NCBI RefSeq assembly: GCF_003261585.1
Contig: NZ_POVU01000002.1
Span: 248,001 to 312,000 of the forward strand
Length of the DNA stretch: 64,000 nt
Direction of reading: 5' to 3'
From: Acinetobacter sp. MB5
GTDB taxonomy: Bacteria > Pseudomonadota > Gammaproteobacteria > Pseudomonadales > Moraxellaceae
Made by a program: the position numbers and the translations under genes. Below are positions 55,074 through 64,000 of the stretch, piece after piece. A model generated the notes under the pieces. That model had not been told where the DNA came from and made no database searches. It saw only the letters and a list, made by a program, of their open reading frames with translations. Within the stretch, counting starts at the first letter, position 1; each line of letters begins with the position of its first letter.

Positions 55074-55481
55074 ATGATCAAGTCAATTGCACATAAATTA
55101 ATGATTGGTTTACTCTGTGGCGCAAGCTTCGGAATCTCACTCGCTTATGCGGAAACGCCAACTGCTGATGCAGAAAATATTGAAGTGACTCCCGATCATA
55201 ATGAAACCACACCTGAAGAATTAGCTGCTATTTACGTATTATCCCAATTATGTACAGGTTATGGTTACGATAAAGAACCAGGCTATAAAGAAGGTTATGC
55301 TTCTCTCGTAAAAGAAAACATGCCAGATGAAAAAGATCCTGTTCAAGCCCTAGAGCAACGTGCAAAACAAAAAGACTTCCAGAAATATATTATTGAAGCG
55401 CAAAGCGATGCCAAAAAGGCAGGCGACCAACAAAATAAAGATATTTGTGGTGAAATTTCGACATTAAATAAAGATTCTTAA
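55074..55481 (+). CDS. Small secreted protein, Moraxellaceae type (copy 2)
   Basis: The 135-residue product has a signal peptide ending near 'GISLAYA'. The acidic mature part has 'TTPEELAAIYVLSQLCTGYGYDK', parallel to '[22 protein letters not shown]' in the preceding gene, and a second Cys late ('DICGEISTLN'). This makes the two genes diverged tandem paralogues. The internal 'YKEGYASLVKENMPDEKDP' region corresponds to the 'LIN..HTLS' part of copy 1 only loosely. Function unknown. Confidence 0.7.
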   Translation: MIKSIAHKLMIGLLCGASFGISLAYAETPTADAENIEVTPDHNETTPEELAAIYVLSQLCTGYGYDKEPGYKEGYASLVKENMPDEKDPVQALEQRAKQKDFQKYIIEAQSDAKKAGDQQNKDICGEISTLNKDS

Positions 55482-55591
55482 TTTCGTTACAATACTCATC
55501 GAAATAAGCCAAGTTGGTCTATAGAAGTCCCCTTGGCTTTATCCTACAATGCTAGACTTTGTTTGCCGCTACAATCACTGGAATATACAGA

Positions 55592-56740
55592 ATGAGCCGA
55601 AAAAGTGCCTTTGCTGCCTTATTACTTTTACCATCTTTCTCATACGCAGCAACTGTCTTATCTTCGCCACCTGATTTGAATAATAAATCGTATGTCCTGA
55701 TGGACTACGAAACAGGTCAAATTCTTGCTGCCAAAAATGAAAATGAGAAATTAGCACCAGCATCAATGACCAAAATGATGACCAGTTACATCATTGAGCA
55801 AAAGCTTCTCAAAGGACAGCTCACCGAAGGTGAAAAGGTTCGTATGAATGAGTCTGCATGGTGTCATGGTAGTAGCTCTGAATCATGTATGTATGTTCCA
55901 CTAAATGGCACTGCGACTGTTCTTCAAATGTTGCGCGGTATTATCATCCAGTCGGGTAATGATGCATCTAAAGCAATGGCAGAACATATTGCAGGAAATG
56001 AAGGCACTTTTGCCTACATGATGAACCAAGAAGCAAAAAGCATGGGTATGACCAATACTCACTTTATGAATGCGACTGGTCTTCCAGCAGATGGGCATTA
56101 TTCAACTGCAAAAGACATGGCAATTTTGGCACAACATATTATTCATGACAGCGCCAAATATTACCCAATTTATTCAGAAAAAGAATTCACTTTTAACGGC
56201 ATCAAACAAGGTAACCGCAACCCACTTTTATATACAGATCCAAGTGTAGACGGTTTAAAAACTGGCCATACTAATGAAGCAGGCTACTGTTTAACAACAT
56301 CAAGTAAGCGTGGCCCTATGCGTTTGATCAGTGTGATCTTTGGTACCCCAAGTGTCAACGATCGTGCTTCACAAACACGCGAGTTGCTAGCTTGGGGCTT
56401 TGCAAACTATGAAACAGTGAAAGTACAACCTGCTAATCAAACCCTGAAAAATGTTCGTGTGTGGTTCGGTAAAGAAAATGAAGTCCCTGCGGGCTTAGCA
56501 GAAAGCTTTAATGTAACAATGCCAAAAGGTCAGGCAAGTGACATCAAAACCAGCTTACAAATTTCTAATGAAGTCAATGCCCCTCTGAAACAAGGTCAAG
56601 TGATTGGTAAACTGGTTGCGACTCTAGACGGTAAAGTGATTGCTGAAAAACCCGTTGTTGCACTTAAAGAAGTTGATGAAGCAGGCTTTTTCTCTCGTTT
56701 AATCGATCATATCAAACAATTTTTTAGCAAATTATTTTAA
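55592..56740 (+). CDS. dacC: D-alanyl-D-alanine carboxypeptidase (PBP5/6 type)
   Basis: The enzyme removes the terminal D-Ala from peptidoglycan pentapeptides at the outer face of the inner membrane. From ATG 55592 (MSRKSAFAALLLLPSFSYAAT) it is 382 residues with a signal peptide. The Ser-Lys pair is in 'PASMTKMMTSY' (SxxK), then SGN in 'IIQSGNDASKAMA' and KTG in 'VDGLKTGHTNEAGYC'. A C-terminal domain (about 270-360) and an amphipathic end 'FFSRLIDHIKQFFSKLF' anchor it. The longer ORF from 55559 has no signal-like start. The dacA/dacC choice of name is by similarity. Confidence 0.93.
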   Translation: MSRKSAFAALLLLPSFSYAATVLSSPPDLNNKSYVLMDYETGQILAAKNENEKLAPASMTKMMTSYIIEQKLLKGQLTEGEKVRMNESAWCHGSSSESCMYVPLNGTATVLQMLRGIIIQSGNDASKAMAEHIAGNEGTFAYMMNQEAKSMGMTNTHFMNATGLPADGHYSTAKDMAILAQHIIHDSAKYYPIYSEKEFTFNGIKQGNRNPLLYTDPSVDGLKTGHTNEAGYCLTTSSKRGPMRLISVIFGTPSVNDRASQTRELLAWGFANYETVKVQPANQTLKNVRVWFGKENEVPAGLAESFNVTMPKGQASDIKTSLQISNEVNAPLKQGQVIGKLVATLDGKVIAEKPVVALKEVDEAGFFSRLIDHIKQFFSKLF

Positions 56741-56759
56741 TTAAATCTTTTGCTTCAAC

Positions 56760-56800
56760 AAAAGCATCTATGACATCGTTATAGATGCTTTTTTTATTTT
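56760..56800 (+). terminator. Rho-independent terminator of dacC
   Basis: AAGCATCTAT and ATAGATGCTT pair across a 9-base loop, then a seven-T run. Confidence 0.88.
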
Positions 56801-56834
56801 ATACTCGACTATTCTCAGAGCATAAACTTTATCT

Positions 56835-57362
56835 ATGAACAATATTCGTCCTTATTTAGAACACCATCCTCAAATTGATGACAGTTGCTTTATAGATCCG
56901 ATGTCTGTTGTAATTGGAGATGTAGAACTTGCAGAAAATGTTTCCGTTTGGCCATTTGCCGTGATTCGTGGCGATGTGAACCATATTAGAATTGGCAAAA
57001 ACAGTAATGTTCAAGATCATTGTATGCTACACGTGAGTCATAAAAATTCGACCAAACCGAATGGTTCACCTCTTGTAATTGGCGAAGATGTCACGATTGG
57101 GCATCATGTTACTTTACATGGCTGCACCATTGGCAACCGTGTGCTTGTCGGAATTAATACCGTTATTTTAGATGATGTCATCATTGAAGATGATGTAATG
57201 ATCGGTGCAGGAAGTTTGATTCCCCCGCGTAAGCGTTTAGAAAGTGGTTATTTATATGTTGGCAGCCCTGTACAAAAGGTTCGTCCCTTAACCGACAAAG
57301 AGAAAGAGTTTTTACCTTATTCAGCAAGACATTATGTCAAGGTTGCTGCGAATTATAAGTAA
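56835..57362 (+). CDS. Gamma-carbonic anhydrase-like hexapeptide-repeat protein
   Basis: The 175-residue protein is a left-handed beta-helix with hexapeptide repeats ('VIGDVELAENVSVWPFAVIRGDV', 'IGEDVTIGHHVTLHGCTIGNRVLVGINTVIL'). Three zinc His candidates are visible in 'VQDHCMLHVSH' and 'GHHVTLHG'. Homologues YrdA/PaaY include active carbonic anhydrases and proteins of uncertain activity, so enzyme activity is not certain. It is a single gene. Confidence 0.9.
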   Translation: MNNIRPYLEHHPQIDDSCFIDPMSVVIGDVELAENVSVWPFAVIRGDVNHIRIGKNSNVQDHCMLHVSHKNSTKPNGSPLVIGEDVTIGHHVTLHGCTIGNRVLVGINTVILDDVIIEDDVMIGAGSLIPPRKRLESGYLYVGSPVQKVRPLTDKEKEFLPYSARHYVKVAANYK

Positions 57363-57664
57363 TACAAAGAATTTTACTCAAAATAGCTATCGGATGAAGG
57401 CATCACATAAGATGATCACCTTTCATTCATAGCCATTTCAACTTACTCAAAATTTCATTCTGTGTGAGTCAGCTTCATGACACACGCTTTTATCTAATCT
57501 ATCCATCAAATTTATTTTTCGTCCTAAATTATTTTATAATTCAATTCACTTATGCGGATGATCAATTCATTCCAAACATACAGATTGATTTACCACAATA
57601 TATAATGTATAAAAAATAATCACATTGGAATTAACAACAACACAACAAGAAGCAGGTGATCAAA
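57363..57664. other. 300-base spacer before the outer-membrane barrel gene
   Basis: The region is AT-rich with no convincing gene. It should hold the barrel gene's promoter. I see no strong terminator after the gamma-carbonic anhydrase gene. Confidence 0.4.
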
Positions 57665-58354
57665 ATGAAAATATTGAAACACACCATGACTACATTATGT
57701 CTATCTATCATCGGTCTAGGGTCATCAGCGACCGTATTGGCAAATAATAATTTCAGTGGATACTATGCTGGTCTTGAAAGCGCATACATTCAAGGTAAAG
57801 ATAAAGCCACAATCACTTCAGGGGGAACACCTTTTGTCTCCCAAAACTTAAAACCTGATGGTATGGGTATTGGTATATTGGGCGGCTACAACTGGGCATT
57901 AGGTTCAAAAGCGATACTTGGTGTAGAAGCTGGATATAATTATTATCCTAAAGCAGATGACTATAAAGATTTACTGGATTGCTCCAACGCAGAATGCCAA
58001 TTTAAAAGTGACGTTAGACAATCTGTTTCTGCTGTGGGGCGTCTCGGCTATTTAGTCACGAACAATACCTTAGTGTATGGATTGTTTGGCTACTCTGGCG
58101 CTCAAATTAAACGATCCTTAAATGTTATTCTTGAGGGAACAGATTCCGAAACCAATAAAAAATGGCAGGATGGTTGGGTTGCTGGTGCTGGGGTTGAATA
58201 TTTGGCCTCTAAAAATGTTTCTGTCAAATTAGAATATCGTTATAGTGACCTTGGTCATTCATCATACAATCTTTCTGGCTTTGAAGGCATTAGAGAAAAA
58301 TTTGATTATACCCAAGATCAAGTCCTCTTCGGGGTAAACTACAAATTCTGGTAA
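57665..58354 (+). CDS. Outer-membrane beta-barrel protein (opacity/OmpA-like porin family)
   Basis: From ATG 57665 (MKILKHTMTTLCLSIIGLGSSATVLA) the product is 229 residues with a signal peptide. The mature part alternates hydrophobic strands, opens 'FSGYYAGLESAYIQGKD' and ends 'YTQDQVLFGVNYKFW', with a C-terminal aromatic typical of barrels folded by BamA. 'GIGILGGYNWALGSKAILGVEAGYNYY' and 'AGVEYLASKNVSVKLEYRYSDLG' match Omp_b-brl domains. No OmpA peptidoglycan-binding domain is attached. A GTG three codons upstream is a weaker start. Confidence 0.87.
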   Translation: MKILKHTMTTLCLSIIGLGSSATVLANNNFSGYYAGLESAYIQGKDKATITSGGTPFVSQNLKPDGMGIGILGGYNWALGSKAILGVEAGYNYYPKADDYKDLLDCSNAECQFKSDVRQSVSAVGRLGYLVTNNTLVYGLFGYSGAQIKRSLNVILEGTDSETNKKWQDGWVAGAGVEYLASKNVSVKLEYRYSDLGHSSYNLSGFEGIREKFDYTQDQVLFGVNYKFW

Positions 58355-58428
58355 TTCCTGATTCTCAACCATGACTAAAAATGCAAATCACACATCACAT
58401 AATTTTATAAATTTCAGTTCACAATTCT

Positions 58429-58463
58429 CAGCACTTAGAAAAATCATCTAAGTGCTTTTTTTA
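58429..58463 (+). terminator. Rho-independent terminator of the barrel gene
   Basis: AGCACTTAGA and TCTAAGTGCT pair across AAAATCA, followed by seven Ts. Confidence 0.88.
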
Positions 58464-58623
58464 ATTTAATTCTTACTCATTCTATCTCACGAGACTTTAA
58501 GCTATTTGTTGCTCAGCATAGACAATCCAATATCGCGTATAGACCAAGAGAATCTCGCTCTGATCATAGCCATCCTGTGCTAAATTTTGTAGAATACAGC
58601 TTTTGAATCATGGTGCTTTTTTT

Positions 58624-59112
58624 ATGACTGCTTGGACAGCGCATGTCACGGTTGCCACTGTTGTTGAAAAAAATGGAAAATTTCTGTTTGTTGAAGAACA
58701 TTCGGAAGGATTTGACCACCCTGTATTTAACCAACCTGCAGGACATGTCGAAGCTGGTGAAACCTTAGTAGAAGCAGCTATTCGAGAAACACGTGAAGAA
58801 ACTGGGCATGATGTTGAAATTGATCATCTGTTAGGCATTTATACTTATACCCCGCCTATGTTCCCAGATCGCACCTATTTCCGTTTCTGCTTTATAGCTC
58901 ATGTTGTTGAAGAGCATGCCAACTCAAAGCTTGATACAGACATTATCCGTGCAACTTGGTTGACATTTGACGAGTTACAAAGCTCTGGACGTGCCCGTAG
59001 CCCACTGGTGGTTCAAGCAATTCAAGACAGTCTCACTGGTCAAAAGTATCCTTTATCCATGATTCATGAACACCTTTTCTCTCCCAATCTAACTTCAAAT
59101 TTGGATGCCTAG
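58624..59112 (+). CDS. nudJ: Nudix hydrolase NudJ-like
   Basis: From ATG 58624 ([15 protein letters not shown]) the product is 162 residues; upstream in-frame ATG 58603 is possible but less like the family. The Nudix box '[25 protein letters not shown]' lies at about 41-65 with all Glu residues in place. NudJ of E. coli hydrolyses nucleoside di- and triphosphates and thiamine pyrophosphate precursors. The gene order nudJ-mnmA-hflD-purB is the same as in E. coli, which supports the call. Its stop lies 4 bases before the preferred mnmA start. Confidence 0.92.
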   Translation: MTAWTAHVTVATVVEKNGKFLFVEEHSEGFDHPVFNQPAGHVEAGETLVEAAIRETREETGHDVEIDHLLGIYTYTPPMFPDRTYFRFCFIAHVVEEHANSKLDTDIIRATWLTFDELQSSGRARSPLVVQAIQDSLTGQKYPLSMIHEHLFSPNLTSNLDA

Positions 59113-59116
59113 TTTT

Positions 59117-60250
59117 ATGCAACAACGTGTCATCGTCGGTATGTCTGGTGGTGTAGATTCTTCTGTTTCTGCTGCTTTACTTCTTCAACAAGGTTATCAA
59201 GTCGAAGGCCTTTTCATGAAGAACTGGGAAGAAGATGACGGCACAGAATACTGTACTGCGCTTGAAGACCTTGCCGATGCCCAAGCTGTTGCCGACAAAC
59301 TGGGAATTAAGCTCCATACTGCAAACTTTGCGATGGAATACTGGGATCGTGTATTCGAACATTTCCTTGCCGAATACGCAGCTGGCCGCACCCCAAACCC
59401 CGATATTCTCTGCAACAAAGAAATTAAATTCCGCGCATTTCTAGATCATGCTTTGACTTTAGGTGCAGATTTTATTGCAACAGGTCACTACACGCGTCGT
59501 GGTGAAACACAGTACAACAGCCAAGGCGAAGCTTATGCATCACTGCTTCGCGGTGTCGATCAAAATAAAGACCAAAGCTACTTCCTACATGCTGTGCATG
59601 GCCGAGACATCAATAAAACTTTATTTCCTGTAGGTGAAATTGAAAAACCACAAGTCCGTAAAATTGCTGCGGAACTAGATTTAGCGACTGCGAAGAAAAA
59701 AGACTCAACAGGGATCTGTTTTATTGGAGAACGTCGTTTTAATGACTTCCTTAAACAGTACTTACCTGCTCAACCAGGAAAAATTGTACTGGAAAATGGT
59801 CAAGAAGTTGGTGAACATCACGGCTTAATGTACTATACACTAGGTCAACGCGGTGGCATTGGTTTGGGTGGTATGAAAGATGCCCATGAAGGTGCATGGT
59901 TTGTTCTACACAAAGATGTTGAAGGTAACCGTCTCGTTGTTGGTCAAGGTCATGAACACCCACTCATGCAAAGTAAAGTTTTGTGGAGTGAAAAAATTGA
60001 CTGGGTTGCAGGTGAACAAGAGATTCCTGCAACTGGCTTACGCTGTACAGCAAAAACTCGTTATCGCCAGCCTGATCAGGCATGTACCATTTTTTATGAT
60101 GCAAACAATCAGGAAGCGGTTCGTGTTGAGTTTGATGAGCCACAGCGTGCCGTAACACCAGGGCAAAGTGTTGTATTTTATATCAATGATAACTGTTTAG
60201 GTGGTGGCGTGATTCATCATACCAATGCCCCTAAACCTGCTTTTCTTTAG
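59117..60250 (+). CDS. mnmA: tRNA-specific 2-thiouridylase MnmA
   Basis: MnmA thiolates the wobble uridine 34 of Glu, Gln and Lys tRNAs using persulfide sulfur from TusE. The 377-residue protein (ATG 59117; a second ATG at 59105 overlaps nudJ) has the PP-loop '[17 protein letters not shown]', the catalytic Cys pair, one in '[14 protein letters not shown]' (near 99) and one in '[13 protein letters not shown]' (near 199), and 'GHYTRR'. No clear ribosome binding site precedes either start, so coupling with nudJ is likely. Confidence 0.96.
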   Translation: MQQRVIVGMSGGVDSSVSAALLLQQGYQVEGLFMKNWEEDDGTEYCTALEDLADAQAVADKLGIKLHTANFAMEYWDRVFEHFLAEYAAGRTPNPDILCNKEIKFRAFLDHALTLGADFIATGHYTRRGETQYNSQGEAYASLLRGVDQNKDQSYFLHAVHGRDINKTLFPVGEIEKPQVRKIAAELDLATAKKKDSTGICFIGERRFNDFLKQYLPAQPGKIVLENGQEVGEHHGLMYYTLGQRGGIGLGGMKDAHEGAWFVLHKDVEGNRLVVGQGHEHPLMQSKVLWSEKIDWVAGEQEIPATGLRCTAKTRYRQPDQACTIFYDANNQEAVRVEFDEPQRAVTPGQSVVFYINDNCLGGGVIHHTNAPKPAFL

Positions 60251-60262
60251 GAACTTTTAGGC

Positions 60263-62436
<2,174 letters not shown>

Positions 62437-62453
62437 GTTTAAAAATGATTGCT

Positions 62454-62486
62454 TAAAAAAGCGAAGCCTCGGCTTCGCTTTTTTCC
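62454..62486 (+). terminator. Rho-independent terminator of purB
   Basis: AAAAAAGCGAAGCC and GGCTTCGCTTTTTT pair across TC, ending in T-rich sequence. Confidence 0.92.
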
Positions 62487-62513
62487 CTTTAATAATCGAT
62501 AAAAATTAAGAAT

Positions 62514-63155
62514 ATGCTCGAACAACAATATACCCTCAAACATCTGATTGTCTTTGTAATCCTGACTATCGTATTGATCTTAGCAAGCATTCAGCCCTTA
62601 GAATATACTGCTTATCTATTACATCAAGCAGGTACTATCATCATGCTGCTTGTTTTAGGTTATTGTTTTAAAAAATTTGCGCTGAACTTTCTGAGCTTTA
62701 GTTTCTATATCGGCTTCCTCATCATTCATATTCTGGGTGCGCATTATCTGTATTCTTATGTGCCTTACAACGACTGGATTAAAAGCCTATTCGGTTTTGA
62801 CTTGAATGCATCCATGCACTGGTCACGCAATATGTATGATCGTCTGGTTCATTTCAGTTATGGTTTTTTACTATTTCCCTTTTTTCAACGCATCTTCCAA
62901 GTTTATTTTCCACAAGCCTCAAGAAAACAGCTCAACTTTTTAGTCATTCAATGGGTCATGGCATCAAGCATGCTATATGAACTGATCGAATGGTATATTG
63001 CTCTCACCTTATCTCCTGAAGCAGCAGAAAGCTACAATGGACAACAAGGTGATGTCTGGGATGCTCACAAGGATATGCTTCTTGCAAGCATTGGTTGTTT
63101 CGTCTTTGCTGTCATTGACCTAATTCAAAACAAATTAAGTCAACATAAACCATAG
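62514..63155 (+). CDS. DUF2238 (YjdF-like) inner membrane protein
   Basis: The 213-residue protein has five to six hydrophobic segments and the DUF2238 pattern: 'GAHYLYSYVPYNDW', 'NMYDRLVHFSYGFLLFPFFQRI', 'SSMLYELIEWYIAL' and 'GQQGDVWDAHKDMLLASIG'. The conserved His, Glu and Asp near the membrane suggest a site of some enzyme or ion binding; function is unknown. Its 3' end overlaps the convergent cytochrome b gene by 21 bases. Confidence 0.87.
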   Translation: MLEQQYTLKHLIVFVILTIVLILASIQPLEYTAYLLHQAGTIIMLLVLGYCFKKFALNFLSFSFYIGFLIIHILGAHYLYSYVPYNDWIKSLFGFDLNASMHWSRNMYDRLVHFSYGFLLFPFFQRIFQVYFPQASRKQLNFLVIQWVMASSMLYELIEWYIALTLSPEAAESYNGQQGDVWDAHKDMLLASIGCFVFAVIDLIQNKLSQHKP

Positions 63156-63749
63156 ACCGAAGCCAACCATAATACTGATGATAATTGCAAGGCTGAACAA
63201 AACCTTGGCTTGTATCCCCTCGCTGACCCAAAACATGCGTAGAAAAATCATCTGGCGAATCGCCAGACTGTTTAAAATAATCGCGACGATATGGGCAATC
63301 ACTACACCCAAAAAGATATTGGCAAATAAGTCATGGATTTGCCGAATACTATCTTCACCTGTATTTTCTGTGATGTAACCTAAAACAACAGTGATCGGCA
63401 ATACCAAAATGATCAAAAAAATACTCAAATGCAATAAAGCTGAACTCCAATACTGAAGTGATTTCTGCGATCCTAACGCCTGCTGTCTTCCCAACTTAAG
63501 GAAGTTAAAACTCATTTGCTGACGCTTGATCCAACCAAAAGGTCGACTGACTTCAATTTTAGTTGCAAGAAACTGCCATAAAATTCGAAAACCCAATGAA
63601 ATCGCGAGTAGATAGCCAAATAACATGTGAAGCTGATGTAAATCGAAGTTATCACCAGTAAAGTAAGCCCCTGTAAAACTCACCAAAATGATTAAATGAA
63701 GTAAGCGAATTACACTATCAATATAGCTGACCGATATTATTTTACCCAT
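63135..63749 (-). CDS. Cytochrome b561/Ni-hydrogenase-type b family protein
   Basis: From ATG 63749 (MGKIISVSYIDSVIRLLHLI) the product is 204 residues with four to five membrane helices; a TTG four codons upstream is less likely. Candidate haem His are in 'VIRLLHLIILV', 'LHQLHMLFGYLLA', 'ALLHLSIFLIILV' and 'IRQIHDLFANIFLGVVIAHIVAI', typical of bacterial b-type cytochromes that pass electrons between quinone and a partner. The partner is not nearby. It converges with the DUF2238 gene. Confidence 0.82.
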   Translation of the reverse strand: MGKIISVSYIDSVIRLLHLIILVSFTGAYFTGDNFDLHQLHMLFGYLLAISLGFRILWQFLATKIEVSRPFGWIKRQQMSFNFLKLGRQQALGSQKSLQYWSSALLHLSIFLIILVLPITVVLGYITENTGEDSIRQIHDLFANIFLGVVIAHIVAIILNSLAIRQMIFLRMFWVSEGIQAKVLFSLAIIISIMVGFGLWFMLT

Positions 63750-63942
63750 AGATGATTCCAAACCTTATACTCGCGCTATATTGCCCAGAGCAACTTAAGC
63801 CTTTATTAGAATTTTACCGATCCTATATGACCAATTGTTGCATTTATAGGATATTTAGTTGTATTTAACACAATTTATCATATTTTATAAAACGCTTAAA
63901 ATATCTCTTAGACAACATGAAATGTCATGTGGAGATCAAATT

Positions 63943-64000
63943 ATGCAAAGTTATTTACATCGTAGCGAAGAACGTGGACATGTCAAAGAAGGCTGGTTAG
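63943..64000 (+). CDS. Pirin-family protein, N-terminal fragment (continues beyond window)
   Basis: The last 58 bases start an open frame with GGAG 9 bases before its ATG. The 19 residues seen, 'MQSYLHRSEERGHVKEGWL', match the conserved start of pirin/quercetin 2,3-dioxygenase-like proteins (YhhW: '...RGHANHGWLDSWHTFSF'). These are cupins with a metal site. The rest lies outside the window. Confidence 0.8.
   Translation, partial: MQSYLHRSEERGHVKEGWL

Overview
The window is chromosomal DNA from a gammaproteobacterium of the family Moraxellaceae, almost certainly Acinetobacter. The evidence is low GC, the protein sequences of MnmA, FtsY, CyoA-E and the Anbu cluster, several small secreted proteins of Moraxellaceae type, and a surE-nlpD pair without rpoS. 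I cannot name the species. Coding density is high. I found no tRNA or rRNA gene, insertion sequence, prophage or CRISPR array, so this is core genome with a few lineage-specific genes.

Layout. 1-6.5 kb: end of an unknown gene; an Lrp-type regulator divergent from D-amino acid dehydrogenase (dadA); ppsR divergent from ppsA; a GYF_2-RDD membrane protein. 6.6-11.6 kb: the cytochrome bo3 operon cyoABCDE behind a leader with a 15-bp inverted repeat. 11.7-14.6 kb: two exported proteins, 697 aa and DUF3142-like. 14.7-18.5 kb: rpsF-rpsR-rplI, then dnaB and alr. 18.6-23.5 kb: the Anbu proteasome-like protease, transglutaminase-like, alpha-E and circularly permuted ATP-grasp genes, divergent from a WYL-type regulator. 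23.5-27.3 kb: two small genes, mnmG and a small secreted protein.

27.8-31.2 kb: a cytochrome bd operon read as cydP-cydA-cydB-cydX-ybgE; cydX (33 codons) and the true start of cydP are easily missed. 31.2-35.6 kb: nitroreductase, ftsY, small membrane proteins, a Sel1-like protein and two tandem CBS-domain proteins with a shared upstream element. 35.6-43.3 kb, all on the minus strand: a TrpB paralogue without trpA, a vWA/CoxE-like protein, a MoxR ATPase, a small membrane protein, YcgL, RNase D, recR, ybaB and metZ. 43.6-51.7 kb: a 3-hydroxyisobutyrate dehydrogenase-like enzyme, a YARHG protein, HIT hydrolase, dctA-like transporter, GST, trmB, a DUF2520-like protein, grxD and argD. 51.7-58.4 kb: LysR regulator, nlpD-like and surE genes, two related small secreted proteins, a D,D-carboxypeptidase, a gamma-carbonic anhydrase-like protein and an outer-membrane beta-barrel. 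58.6-64 kb: nudJ-mnmA-hflD-purB, two membrane proteins and the start of a pirin gene.

How it fits together. Both quinol oxidase operons (bo3 and bd) lie here, giving a low-affinity and a high-affinity branch to oxygen. Gluconeogenesis (ppsA and its regulator), dicarboxylate uptake and D-alanine oxidation suit an organism living on organic acids and amino acids. The least understood segments are the Anbu/ATP-grasp cluster, the MoxR-vWA-TrpB run, and the two exported proteins after cyoE.
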